Shown piece by piece: positions 48,588-60,102 of a stretch of DNA of 64,000 nt. Origin of the DNA: Megalobrama amblycephala (Eukaryota > Chordata > Actinopteri > Cypriniformes > Xenocyprididae); contig NC_063058.1 of the NCBI RefSeq assembly GCF_018812025.1, positions 15,588,797 to 15,652,796 of the forward strand, read 5' to 3'. The notes under the pieces are model-generated. The model did not search any database. It had not been told where the DNA came from and saw only the letters and a program-made list of their open reading frames with translations. The translations under genes and the position numbers were made by a program. The stretch's first letter is position 1; each line of letters begins with the position of its first letter.

Positions 48588-49000
48588 CTAGAACGCTGCA
48601 GTGCTTAAAGCGTGCTTCCCTCGTTCACTCTCATTCCCTTTAAACGCTCACAAAAACCACATCCAAAATCTTCTGCTAAGAGTCTTTGGCTGGTTACTGC
48701 AAACACACAGAGATGTCCTCCTTCTATTCCACACTAGTTGTACAATGAACGTAGCGAGACAAACTACCTTGTTTGTTACAATGCTGCGCTGCAGCGTTTG
48801 ACTGAAGTTAAACGCGTTCTAAAATGTTTTAAAACAAACCGCTTGTTACAGCGTTGCAACTTTTTTGACGAATGTAAAAAGTCTCAGAATGTAGAGACAC
48901 AAATCACTTGTTACACTGTAGCAACTTCTATTCTTCTAGTCCGCATGCCTCTAAGGGCGGGACCAACAGTTAGTGGGAGCTATGAGGTGTCCTTTACAAA
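48588..49000 (-). promoter_or_regulatory. akap13: Candidate akap13 non-coding first exon and promoter
   Basis: On the minus strand, CGTTCTAG is followed by GTAAGAGAGC at 48587, an almost ideal splice donor. The sequence to the right (48600-48990) is less AT-rich than its surroundings, has several CpGs and a GC box (CTAAGGGCGGGAC near 48952 on the plus strand). The ATG exon at 20195 requires an upstream non-coding exon, and this is the most promising place I found. There is no TATA box and no transcript evidence. Other donors upstream of the ATG exon are possible, and akap13 may use several promoters. Confidence 0.3.
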
Positions 49001-49370
49001 CCCTAACACTGTTTGTCGCATGCCTGTCTGTGTACTCATTCACGAATCTTGAATAGAATGTTTGTTCAAACTCATTTATCGGTCTTGAAGTAGGTGTAAC
49101 CGCATCACGCATACTGATATTTGTAATGTATTCAAATTACATGGGTAGGCCTATAGTTAAACTCATGAGGTAGTGTTTAGGGTCCATGTGTCATTTAAAT
49201 GTTTTTATTTGTTTGGTTGATGAATATTTATAAGCAATGACTGTCTAAGAAGCCATTTTGCTGAACGCCAATGAGATTTTTGTTCTATGTTTTAGATTAA
49301 AATTCAATCCAAAATAAAAAGTTATAAAATGGGTTTGGCTGACCTCTTGTGGCCAGTCAAAATATTACTC
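49001..49370. other. Sequence between the candidate promoter and the GATA array
   Basis: No gene or repeat boundary recognised. Confidence 0.4.
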
Positions 49371-49465
49371 TGTCTATCTATCTATCCGTCTGACTATCTA
49401 TCTATCCGTCTGACTATCTATCTATCTATCTGTCTGTCTGACTATCTATCTATCTGTCTGTCTAA

Positions 49466-49510
<45 letters not shown>

Positions 49511-49521
49511 CGTCTGTCCGA

Positions 49522-49562
<41 letters not shown>

Positions 49563-49600
49563 CATTTGTCTGACTATCTATCTATCTATCATTTGTCTGA

Positions 49601-49664
<64 letters not shown>

Positions 49665-49675
49665 AATTTGTCCGA

Positions 49676-49752
<77 letters not shown>

Positions 49753-49763
49753 CATTTGTCCAA

Positions 49764-49797
<34 letters not shown>

Positions 49798-49882
49798 GTC
49801 TGTCTATCCATTTGTCCGACTATCTATCTATCTATCTATCTATCTATAATTTGTCCGACTATCTATCTATCCATTTGTCCAA

Positions 49883-49926
<44 letters not shown>

Positions 49927-49937
49927 AATTTGTCTGA

Positions 49938-50001
<64 letters not shown>

Positions 50002-50036
50002 AATTTGTCCGACTATCTATCTATCCATTTGTCCAA

Positions 50037-50114
<78 letters not shown>

Positions 50115-50140
50115 GTCTATCCATGTCTGTCCGATTTGTC

Positions 50141-50221
<81 letters not shown>

Positions 50222-50232
50222 CATTTGTCCAA

Positions 50233-50285
<53 letters not shown>

Positions 50286-50296
50286 CATTTGTCCGA

Positions 50297-50369
<73 letters not shown>

Positions 50370-50380
50370 CATTTGTCCAA

Positions 50381-50438
<58 letters not shown>

Positions 50439-50464
50439 GTCTGTCTGTCTATCCATTTGTCCGA

Positions 50465-50544
<80 letters not shown>

Positions 50545-50579
50545 AATTTGTCCGACTATCTATCTATCCATTTGTCCAA

Positions 50580-50647
<68 letters not shown>

Positions 50648-50655
50648 ATTATTTG
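49371..50655. repeat. (TATC)n array, about 1.28 kb (complement GATA), with CTGTCCGACTATC interruptions
   Basis: Long pure runs of TATC are broken by variants such as CATTTGTCCAACTATC, TAATTTGTCCGACTATC and CTGT triplets. The interruptions recur in a loose higher-order pattern (for example TAATTTGTCCGAC followed by CATTTGTCCAAC at about 49850, 50000 and 50545). Long frames reading LSIYLSIY are translations of the repeat in any phase that lacks stops, not proteins. Confidence 0.98.
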
Positions 50656-52974
50656 TCTATATATCCTAAATTAAGATAAGACAAGATAAACTTTCTGTAT
50701 ACCAAACTGATGCCAGTATTTGGGCATTTGTTCAGTTATGTAGTTCCATTAATTCCCCTCTTTATTTTCACACTTATTTTCTTTCCTTCCTCACAGTGCT
50801 GCAGCCAAGATGAAAGATGGAGAAAAGACCCACGAGTCTTCTCTGGTTTCACTGCTACCACGTGTCTGTTGTCTATCAAGGGCTGTGGTGCTTTCTTTGG
50901 GTTTTGAATGAATCGAGACTCCTTTCTTTCTCTGCATCTCTCTCTCTCGTTGGGGATTGTCTTGGGTTAAATAAATAAGAGAGCACGAGGAACGCTGGCT
51001 CCGGTTCCTGTCATGCTGGGCTGCTCCAGAACACACTGATCTCAGAAACTCGCTGCCCAGCACAGACTCAAAATATGACATGTTTGTGAACTTCTGGTGT
51101 TGCCAAGATGGTAAATATGATGGTAAATATGTTTGCCAAGATGGTAAATTTATATATGTATGTAAATAGATAGATAGATAATACAGACTTACAAGTAAAA
51201 TTATAAAATAATTTCAGCTCAAAAAATTATTTCATGTCCACATATTAATTTATTTGGTGAGTAGCCATGCAAATTGTATTGGTGAATTTTCATTGATAGA
51301 GACCATCGCTGTGCAACAAATAGGGGAGTGGAAGAACAAATGATTCTTGCAAAAGCAAATCTTTAGATATGTTTATAGGCTTATGTAAAATAAGTTGCTA
51401 AGTTTAGCAGAAAATGTGTATAAAAATCTTAACTTGTTTTTATGTGTCTCAGAATTATGCTGACGCACACTAAGCCATAATGTTAAAAAGGATGCGGAAA
51501 CTTATAAATTATTCATAGTTGTTCTCATTTGTTCGTTTTTAATGGCTTTGAACACTGTTCTTCAGATATTTCGCAGATCTCACATGGATTCATTATTTTA
51601 ATAAGGTTTGGGAGATTTGTCCCCATGTGTACTGTAGACCTATCAGGTATAAAAAAAAAAATTTAAAAATAAAAAAATTAAAAAAAAAAAAAAAAAAGAA
51701 GAGGAATAAGAAGACCTGTAGTATTCTATCTGACCTGTAGAGGACGCTATTGTACTCAGAATGATAGACAGTTTTAATATACAAAACTTTCCAGCCCATG
51801 TATCTGTAATGTTTTTTCTTTTTTTCTTTTTTTTTTTTGTTAGAAAATTATATTATTGATTTTGACAGATGTTGACTTTAAATTTTTTAATAATTTTTTT
51901 GTCTTTCCAAAGTAAAAAAGATAGAATAGAATACATTTTTTTAAACTATGTAAATTTTAAAGTGTTTATGCAAAAATACAGCTATATAGGCTTTTTCCCT
52001 AAAGACACAGAAATATTTAAATATGTTTATTAATTATTTCTCAAGCATTTGGTTTGCTTGAAACACAAAAGTGTGCAAACAGACTACAAAAGAGCATCAC
52101 AATCTCCATACTCTTGTTGCATGCTCTCATTTTGTATGACAAATGCCAGGCAAAGCTTGTGTACTGTCTGTCACATCAATATTGCTGAATTATTTAGCTG
52201 TTAGCGGCAGCCTACGCCTTCACCATTCAGAAAAAAATTTAGTCAGGCAAGTGTGATTTACCCTTTAAATGATCATTTAAAACATCTGTCTCCAGAGCTG
52301 CTGCAGCGGCGATGACAGACGATCAATCTGATCCCCAGGGGGAATCATTTACATATGCATTGTTTGTCTATAAAATGTTAATATGTACATGTAGGCTGTT
52401 ATTTAGTGTGTTTTTACACTATGAATAAAGCAAAAGTAGCCGGGTTTGAGTTATTAATGCTGTAAGGAGGGGTCCTTGGATCTGTAGTGTGTGCGTATGT
52501 GGCTGTATGTGTGTGTAACATTGCAGGGGCTGACAAGACGTATGTGCACTGCTGTAAGCATGGGGAAAGGCCTCTGTCTGATTAGCATTCAGTCCTTGCA
52601 CAGACTGCATCAAGGAAGTCTACGGCCAGCCTCTCTCACTCTCTCTCCCCTCTTTCTGCATCATTCTCTTGAACCAGAACCCCTCAATACAAAACAAAAG
52701 GAACACATTGTGTGATAAAGATTTCAGCAACAGGTAATATAATTTAAAACATTTTTTTTTCTAAGTTGCCAGAGCAAATTACTAGAGCAAAGAGATTAAA
52801 ACAACAAAATCCAGTGTGCATGAAGGAATTGTAGATGTTTATCTGCAGAATATTTAAACAATATTTATTAAATAAAATTTAGTTTGGCATCCTTGTGCTT
52901 CCATGTGCACATTTTAAAGTGTAAATTGATATTGTTGTAGATTGTTGAAGTGCACATTTTAAAGTGTATTTTCT
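50656..52974. other. No recognised gene
   Basis: Includes a small direct duplication GCCAAGATGGTAAAT (51102-51150) and an A-rich tract (51650-51700). A minus-strand frame at 50791-51081 has no recognised product. Near 52905-52970 the phrase TGCACATTTTAAAGTGTA occurs twice, about 45 bp apart. Confidence 0.4.
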
Positions 52975-54221
52975 TCCTGTGATGGCGAAGCTGAATTTTC
53001 AGCATCATTACTCTAATCAGTGTCACATGATTCTTCAGAAATCATTCTAATATGCTGATTTGCTGCTTAATAAGAAACATTTCTTATTATTATTAATGTT
53101 GAAAACAGTTGGGCTGCTTAATTTTATTTTTAATTTTTGATTTTCCGGATTCTTTGATTAACAGAAAGTTATAAAGAATCTAATTTATTTGAAATAGAAA
53201 TCTTTTGTAGTATTATAAATGTCTTTACTGTCACTTTTGGTTAATTTAAAGGTGCCATCGAATTGAAAATTGAATTTACCTCAGCATAGTCAAATAACAA
53301 GAGTTCAGTACATGGAAAAGACATACAGTGAGTCTCAAACTCCATTGTTTCCTCCTTCTTATATAAATCTCATTTGTTTAAAAGACCTCCGAAGAACAGG
53401 CGAATCTCAACATAACACTGACTGTTACGTAACAGTCGGGGTGTACGCCCCCAATATTTGCATATGCCAGCCCATGTTCCCAACATTATGAAAGGCATTA
53501 GACAAGGGCAGCCAGTATTAACGTCTGGATCTGTGCACAGCTGAATCATCAGTCTAGGTAAGCAAGCAAGGACAACAGTGAAAAATGGCAGATGGAGTGA
53601 TAATAACTGACATGATCCATGATAACATGATATTTTTAGTGATATTTGTGAATTGTCTTTCTAAATGTTTCGTTAGCATGTTGCTAATGTACTGTTAAAT
53701 GTGGTTAAAGTTACCATCGTTTCTTACTGTATTCACGGAGACAAGAGCCGTCGTTATTTTCATTATTAAACACTTGCAGTCTGTATAATTCATAAACACA
53801 ACTTCATTCTTTATAAATCTCTCCAACAGTGTAGCATTAGCCGTTAGCCACAGAGCACTATCAAACTCATTCAGAATCAAATGTAAACATCCAAATAAAT
53901 ACCATACTTACGCAATAAGACGTGCTGCATGACGAACACTTTGTAAAGATCCATTTTGAGGGTTATATTAGCTGTGTGAAGCAATTAAAGGGGCTGCAAC
54001 CTGAATCGGCGCATTTCTAATTATGCCTCAAAATAGGCAGTTAAAAAAATTTATTTAAAAAAAATCTATGGGGTATTTTGAGCTGCAACTTCACAGACAC
54101 ATTCAGGGGACACCTTAGACTTATATTACATCTTGTAAAAAAAACGTTCGATGGCACCTTTAATGCTTCCTTGCTGAATAAAAGTATTAATTTCTTTAAA
54201 AAACAAAATTGAACGGTTGTG
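52975..54221. mobile_element. CCTTGCTGAATAAAAG family repeat split by element A4
   Basis: The left part reads GAATTTTCAGCATCATTACT, GTGTCACATGATTCTTCAGA and GTCACTTTTGGTTAATT; the right part resumes at 54164 with GCTTCCTTGCTGAATAAAAG and ends GAACGGTTGTGT. Removing 53246-54159 restores a continuous repeat across one TTAA. Confidence 0.7.
53246..54163 (-). mobile_element. TTAA element A4 (AGGTGCC family), full length
   Basis: TTAA at 53246-53249 and 54160-54163; 918 bp. The ends are AGGTGCCATCGAA and TTCGATGGCACCT. Reverse orientation relative to A1. The ends match A1's, while A3 and A5 carry CTAG-type ends, suggesting at least two subfamilies. Confidence 0.87.
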
Positions 54222-54400
54222 TGTGTATATAGTGCAAAATGTTTAAAAATATTCACATAATAAGTGGAAATATTCACTATACTTTATAAATCTTTAAATT
54301 TTAAATACACTTTAATTTTCCCTCAGGCATAATTTTTGAAGCCAAATATGGGTTTCCCAGAATTATTAATAATATTTCTCATTATTAATCTCTCTTTGAT

Positions 54401-55728
54401 TTAAAGATGCAGTAAGCAATTTCTGAAAAACACTGTTGAAAGTGGATCAGGCCGAGCACCAAAACACACTTATAGCCACTCAGCAGTAGGGGGCGTGTCC
54501 ACTCATGATGAGGAAGAGAGTGTGTGAGCAAGAGCGAGATTTGAAGAAAATTGTAAGAAAGATGGCCAAGAGATAACGTGTTCACACGCGAGCTCCAGTG
54601 AGAGCGGCATGGCGCGGCGCGTCTTGGACGGCGAGAGCGTCGAGGAGAGTTGAAGTCAGGTCAACTTTATGGTAATGAGCTATGACGCGGTTCAGCGGCA
54701 ACCAATCGGAATGTCGAGGTCCTCGCTTGAAAGGATTCCGAGAGGTTGCCACAACTTGTCATTTACTTTGACCCTCCCCCTTTGACCATATGTGAGTAAC
54801 ATTGGTTTTGCAATGTTTCACAAAACCAAGATATGCTGTTGTTGTAATGTTAGTTATAGTAACATTAGGACAGTTTTGAGTGTTATTGTTTGCCTAGAGC
54901 AGTGTTGCCAAGTCTGTGTTTTTTCCGCAGAATTGGGCTACTTTAACACCGTTGCTGTGGGTTGTTTTTCATGTCTGCGAGTTGAAGCAACCCCAAATAA
55001 CATGATATTTAGCCCTTGGAATGCGAATTTTATAAGGGGAACCCCGCCAAAAACACAGATTTTACCCCTCAGAACACGATTTGTACTGAGGGACCCCCTG
55101 TGAAACGCGATTGGGGCTAGTTTTGTGTAGCAGTTGCGCGAATTTTGTTGTGAAAGCTTGGCAACCCTGGTCTAGAGCTGGTGTGCTGCTAGCGACTATA
55201 ACAAAAATGTTGCTTGTATAGACCTTATTTTCCAGAGAAACATGCGCATCTTTAGAATATTGTCTTTGAACTTCCGTTTTTGCGGTAGCCCTGTATATTT
55301 CTGTGGCATCACTGTTGAAGAATAATTAGCTGGTGAAGTGGATTTACGTGTTGTAGAGTTAATGAAAGTTATCATGAGCATTGTTATGTTTAAAGCAGAT
55401 GTCTTAACAAATGTCAGTAGACCGGGAAGATTTTAAAATGAGCAGTTCATTCATAAATACATAAGATAGCTGTGGAAATACAAGCCGGAAGTCAAAAGAC
55501 AACGAGCGCAGCGCTGAAAAGGGGCGGGGCTTCATAAGGTGTATACTCTGTATGTTCTTCCTTGTTCGTTCGTCACCTTCGCTGCATTTTTCACAAAGCA
55601 TTTTTTTCTTCGCACCCACAATGTGCTCATGCATTCTGGGGGCAGAGCAATGAAGGGGGGGCTGTGTTTGTTTCGGCTGATTTCAAATGTCAACAGTGTT
55701 TCTCAGAAAGCACTTACTGCACCTTTAA
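54401..55728. mobile_element. TTAA element (AGATGCAGTAAGC family) with a nested hAT
   Basis: TTAA at 54401-54404 and 55725-55728. The ends TTAAAGATGCAGTAAGCAAT and AGCACTTACTGCACCTTTAA are inverted with few mismatches, extending into TTTCTGA/TCAGAAA. It contains a hAT-like element at 54900-55169. There is no transposase frame. Confidence 0.75.
54900..55169. mobile_element. hAT-like element, 270 bp, nested in a TTAA element
   Basis: The ends CAGTGTTGCCAAG and CTTGGCAACCCTG are inverted. The 8-bp flanks GCCTAGAG (54892-54899) and GTCTAGAG (55170-55177) differ by one base. It is non-coding. Confidence 0.8.
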
Positions 55729-56347
55729 AATGTCTGTATGACTACTGTGTTTGGTCATTTATTGCACTGACACTGATTTTTGCCTCTATGTCAGATATCA
55801 TTGTATAAGACTTTTGGAAGGCAGCTAAATGGAGACTATTCAAGTCTGATTGATGAGCCGATGTGATGTATGTGACCCCCCAAGTCAGTCCAGACATCGG
55901 CCAGGTAAGCCTGGATCTGTTTCATACATCATCAACACCTTTCCAATCTGATTCGCGGTCACTCAGCCAGGCAATCACTCAAAGAGATGAGCCTGACCTT
56001 TCTGCTGAGGGCTCCAACTGAGACACCAAAGGCAGAAGTGATACAATCTTGAGAGTTTGCTAAATGTCAGATCTCTCATTAGTTTAATTTACCAGACTTG
56101 AGCTGGTTAAATTTCACTAAGTGATGTCTATAATTACCAAGACTGATGATTTGAGATATTCACTAGTGGATGTGAACAAACAGTACGTAGCCCAGCAGAA
56201 TCCATTAGCCACAACTAATAGAGTTTAAGACAAAACATTTGTGCCCAGGATAAATGGTCAACATAATGAATCTATTGTGAATAAAAGGCATGTGGGTGTG
56301 TAGAGGGACGGTGTTTTGACTATAAGAAGCATTCATGGAAATAGATT
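55729..56347. other. No recognised feature
   Basis: Unique-looking sequence with no supported gene or repeat. Confidence 0.4.
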
Positions 56348-57542
56348 TTAAAGTGCCCCTATTATGTTCTCTATGTTTGGCTATTACCTTACATGCAGTG
56401 TGTAATATAGCTGTTTGTGAATGTAAAAGGTCTGCAAAGTTTAAAAGATCAAAGTGCACGACAAAGTTACTGTCTCCTAAAAGAAAAAATCTATTCTGAA
56501 TTGCCTGAAAGGAGTCATCAGTTTACACTAGTGCATTTTCGTTTTAAAATGGCGTTTTAAAATGAAAACGATCCTCGTCTACACTGGCGTTTCCACAGTG
56601 TTTCAGGAACGCTCTCCATCTACACGACACAATCAAAAACGCATGTCACATGACATTGGGCATGCGTGTATAAGCATAAACAGTTGCCTCTTGCGCATAT
56701 AGGTAGCTGCAGTATTAAAAAAATGCAAAGTTTAACTGGACAATGGCTGCTAAAAAATGAAAACAAAGCCAGCAAAGATTGCAGTTCAGTCTCCATGTTA
56801 TTGTTTACACAGTTGTCAAGGATACGCAGAGAGAATGTGGGCAGCCACGCCATCGTTTTCAAAAGTATCCATTTTGGTCCGTTTACACTGAAACACAACC
56901 CCGGCGTTTTCAAACAGGCTCTGCAGCGTTTTCGAAAGTCTCCGACAGTAACGACAGGCGTAACCGTAGCATTTTAAAACAAAAACACGCTAAACGCGGC
57001 CTTACTTTCTGCTCAAACCTACGTAGGTTTGTAACAAATTTGTATAATGCCAACCTATGGTCTTGACTGGCTGTAAGCGAATGACATCTACTGTACTTTG
57101 ACCCACCCTCAAACACCGTAGCTGTAGCTGAGGCCTGAAAGAGTTTGGTTTGTGTTGTCGACATGTCAAGAAGATGTCATTTTCTGGGCTCTGAATGCAA
57201 ATGCACTTTGCATGCACTTCCACTAGATGAGGATTCGGGCCCAAATTGATTTGGTTAAAACTGACGCCATCATTACTGTTCTTATCACTGTGAATTCAAG
57301 TGCTGAGGAAGCCTCTGGAGCAGACTGGGCCATCTGACCAATCAGAGTAGAGTAGGCTCTCGGAAAGGAGGCGTTTAGAGAGATTGAATTCTTTATCGAA
57401 CCTTTTCAAGCACAGTGAGAAAAGAGGTGATTATGCAATGTATATTATGAGAACATTCACCTTGGATGCATGTAAACCTATTGTATGAGCCCTCCAAAAT
57501 AAAATTAGGAACCTTTAAAATGGCATAATAGGGGCACTTTAT
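56348..57542. mobile_element. Element B2 (AAAGTGCCCCTATTATG family) with an insertion
   Basis: The left end TTAAAGTGCCCCTATTATG is matched by CATAATAGGGGCACTTTA at the right. The left flank has TTAA; the right one is changed to TTAT. About 56510-56990 looks like a separate insertion rich in CGTTTTC/GAAAACG words. Confidence 0.7.
56510..56990. mobile_element. Nested inverted-repeat element in B2
   Basis: The left part TTTACACTAGTGCATTTTCG and GTTTTAAAATG is answered at the right by CATTTTAAAACAAAAACACG. Phrases TCGTCTACACTGGCGTTT and TCCGTTTACACTGAAAC recur within. The exact ends are not clear. Confidence 0.5.
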
Positions 57543-57981
57543 GCAAGAAAGCCAAATGTGAATTTTGTTGTACTGGATAAACAACTTCTTAGCAAATATT
57601 TTATCTCACTATGGTGTATATGCATGTTGAAGTATATGATAATTGGGCATCCAGAGCAACATGCTTATCTGCTGCTTGCTTCAAGAGAGCAAAGGCGGCC
57701 GAGACATCACCTCTGTGGTTTGTTTATTCAGCAGCCCTGCCTCTATTCAGTTGTTTGAAAAGATAATCCACCCCCACATGCAGACCGGGTGCACCTGGCC
57801 TCTCTGTGGGTTGCCAGGTACTATTTGTGTTTTTGACAAATTCTGCATTTAAAGGCTAAGAAGCTTGGTGATACTGATAGGAAGCTAAGCTGAGTGAAAG
57901 TATTTTCAAAAATAAGATTTCATATCACACCTTATGAAATGGTTAGACAAACATTGTTTTCTGTATTCCGCAGGGGTTACA
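57543..57981. other. No recognised feature
   Basis: Short spacer between two elements; no gene seen. Confidence 0.4.
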
Positions 57982-58382
57982 TTAAAGGGTTAGTTCACCC
58001 AAAAAGGAAAATTCTGTCATTAATTACTCACCCTCATGTTGTTCCAAACCCGAAAAACCTTTGGTCATCTTTGAAACACAAATTAAGATATTTTTGATGA
58101 AATCCGAATGGTATATGACTTAGACCATAGTCCATAGACAGCAAAATAATCACCACTTTCAAGGTCTAGAAAGGTACATCGTTAAAACAGTCGATGTGAC
58201 TGCAGTGGTTCGACCTTAATTTTATGAAGCAATGAGAATACTTTTTGTGCGCGAAAACAGAACAAAAATAACGACTTTATTCAACAATATCTTCTCTTCT
58301 GTGTCACTCTTATACGTTGTTTATGTCCAGCGCTTTCAGGTCCTACGTCAGAACGCCGACTCATTATTGGCCAGCTCCTGCG
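57982..58382. mobile_element. ATAGTTCACCC family element, left end only
   Basis: It starts TTAAAGGGTTAGTTCACCC, then TTCTGTCATTAATTACTCAC and TTGTTCCAAACCCG. It stops where a different repeat begins at 58383, so the right half is missing. Confidence 0.7.
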
Positions 58383-58545
58383 TCAGCATCACACGCATAA
58401 CAGGAATAAATGAAATTTTAAAATATATTTAAATAGAAAACATTTAAATTGTAATAATATAGTGTAAGATTACTATTTGATCAAATAAATTCAAAAACAT
58501 CTAAAAAAATCTTACCAACCCCAATATTTTGAATGGTATTATGTA
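58383..58545. mobile_element. Right-end fragment of the CCTTGCTGAATAAAAG repeat family
   Basis: It contains CACACGCATAACAGGAATAA, AATTGTAATAATATAGTG and ends CCCCAATATTTTGAATGGTA. It abuts the truncated element on its left. Confidence 0.55.
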
Positions 58546-60102
58546 AGTCACGTTGTATTTTGAGACATTTTCCCTTTACAGGGAAACACTGTAAATTTTA
58601 TATTTGCATATGAGCTAGTTTTGTCACCTTTTTGGTGTACATTAGCATATAAATGACCTCAAAGCTGACAGACATGAACTAAAATCTACAAAACAAAACC
58701 ATTTTGATTTCATGGAGACACCAGAAAAATGTAATTATAGGCAGAATTTTGATGACAGACTATCACTCTGAAATTTTGCAACGACAAAAGCAACATATTT
58801 TCTTTATTATTCAGTCACCTGACTTGTTGAGGCAAAGCCACATGAGATTTTTAAGTAATGAGGTTTTTCAGTAATGGTTTATGTGCATGTCTTCTTACCA
58901 AATAAAAAAAAATCATCTTCAAGCAAATATTTTATTCACATTTTTGATATTTTATTAACATTTTGTTTCCATTCAGCATTTTTTTTTTTTTTTTTTGTCA
59001 CATCAAGTGTCTCCCAACAAGTCTAATCTACTTCACTTAATGTGTTTGAATTCATATTGAATTGATCTACTGAGAAAGTGTAATGATTAAATGCTCTAAA
59101 GTCCCACACTGCAGTGAATCTCAGCACGGTGTTCTCACTCATGCAGTATATCACTAGATTTTATTGCTGGTTTTATTGGTTGATCCTCCATAGCAGATGA
59201 GAGCTTCGACAAAGCGCTTACTGCTAGTCCCGTTCTGATTTATACCTCATGGGGGACTGGGGGGTCTTTCCTTTAATGATGATCTGTTCCAGAGCTTACT
59301 GACGACTGGCCCAGTTTGATTAATGTAAAGGCTTGTGTACTAATCTGTTGACAAGGGTTACCAAACGTCTATCCACACTCGAGCCACCAAATACCAACTA
59401 CAAATCCCAGCAGCCCAGATTTTACTCAAAGAGGGCAGGAGTTTGAGTGATGCCAGGAACAGCCAATCACTGGTTTTCCAAGCCACAGCTGATGGATGTT
59501 GTGATCAGCATCTGAGGTTTCAGGTTTATTGATTCACTAGAGTGCCGTAGACTGATTTGCACGTCCCAAAAAATCTAATTCAAGTTAAATGCAAGCCAAT
59601 GCATTGCAGAATATACTGCATTCGGTCAATCCTCGGCCCATCCATTCTAAGTGATGGACAAAGAATGCTGTTTCCGAGCCAGAAGAGTACTTAAGCAGTG
59701 GGGAAATATAAGCACAATGAGTCTGCATTATACAGACCCTGTCTGAGTGTTTTCTCTAAGTAGCTGTCTCAAAAATTAAATGTTTGCATCAATATGGTGC
59801 TGCAGGGGAAATCTGGCTTTGCTTTGGGTCATAGAATGAATATTAGATGTTTATTGAGTCATTATACTTATATTTGAGCATTTTACATATATGTTAAGCA
59901 CCAATTAGCACATTTAGGTATGCACAATATACATATGGGGTAGGGTTAAGGTTAAGATCTAGACCTAAAGTTAATCTTTAAAAATTGAATAACACTGTTA
60001 TCGGTAAAACGTTTGTTTAGGGAACGCTATTCAATGTTAACTAGATGCTTACTGGCATGCATATTACTAGCATATTGGCTGTTTATTAGTACTTATAAAG
60101 TA
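58546..60102. other. No recognised gene; a repeat fragment at the right edge
   Basis: The first 1.4 kb is unique-looking. From about 60005 the sequence (GCATGCATATTACTAGCATA, TGGCTGTTTATTAGTACTTA) resembles a common fish repeat, in which the Tc1/mariner relic is inserted at a TA. Confidence 0.4.

Noticed and set aside
49329..50679. Long open frames (up to 307 aa) reading LSIYLSIY
   Set aside because: Translation of a TATC microsatellite, open in three frames at once because the repeat lacks stops. Not a protein.
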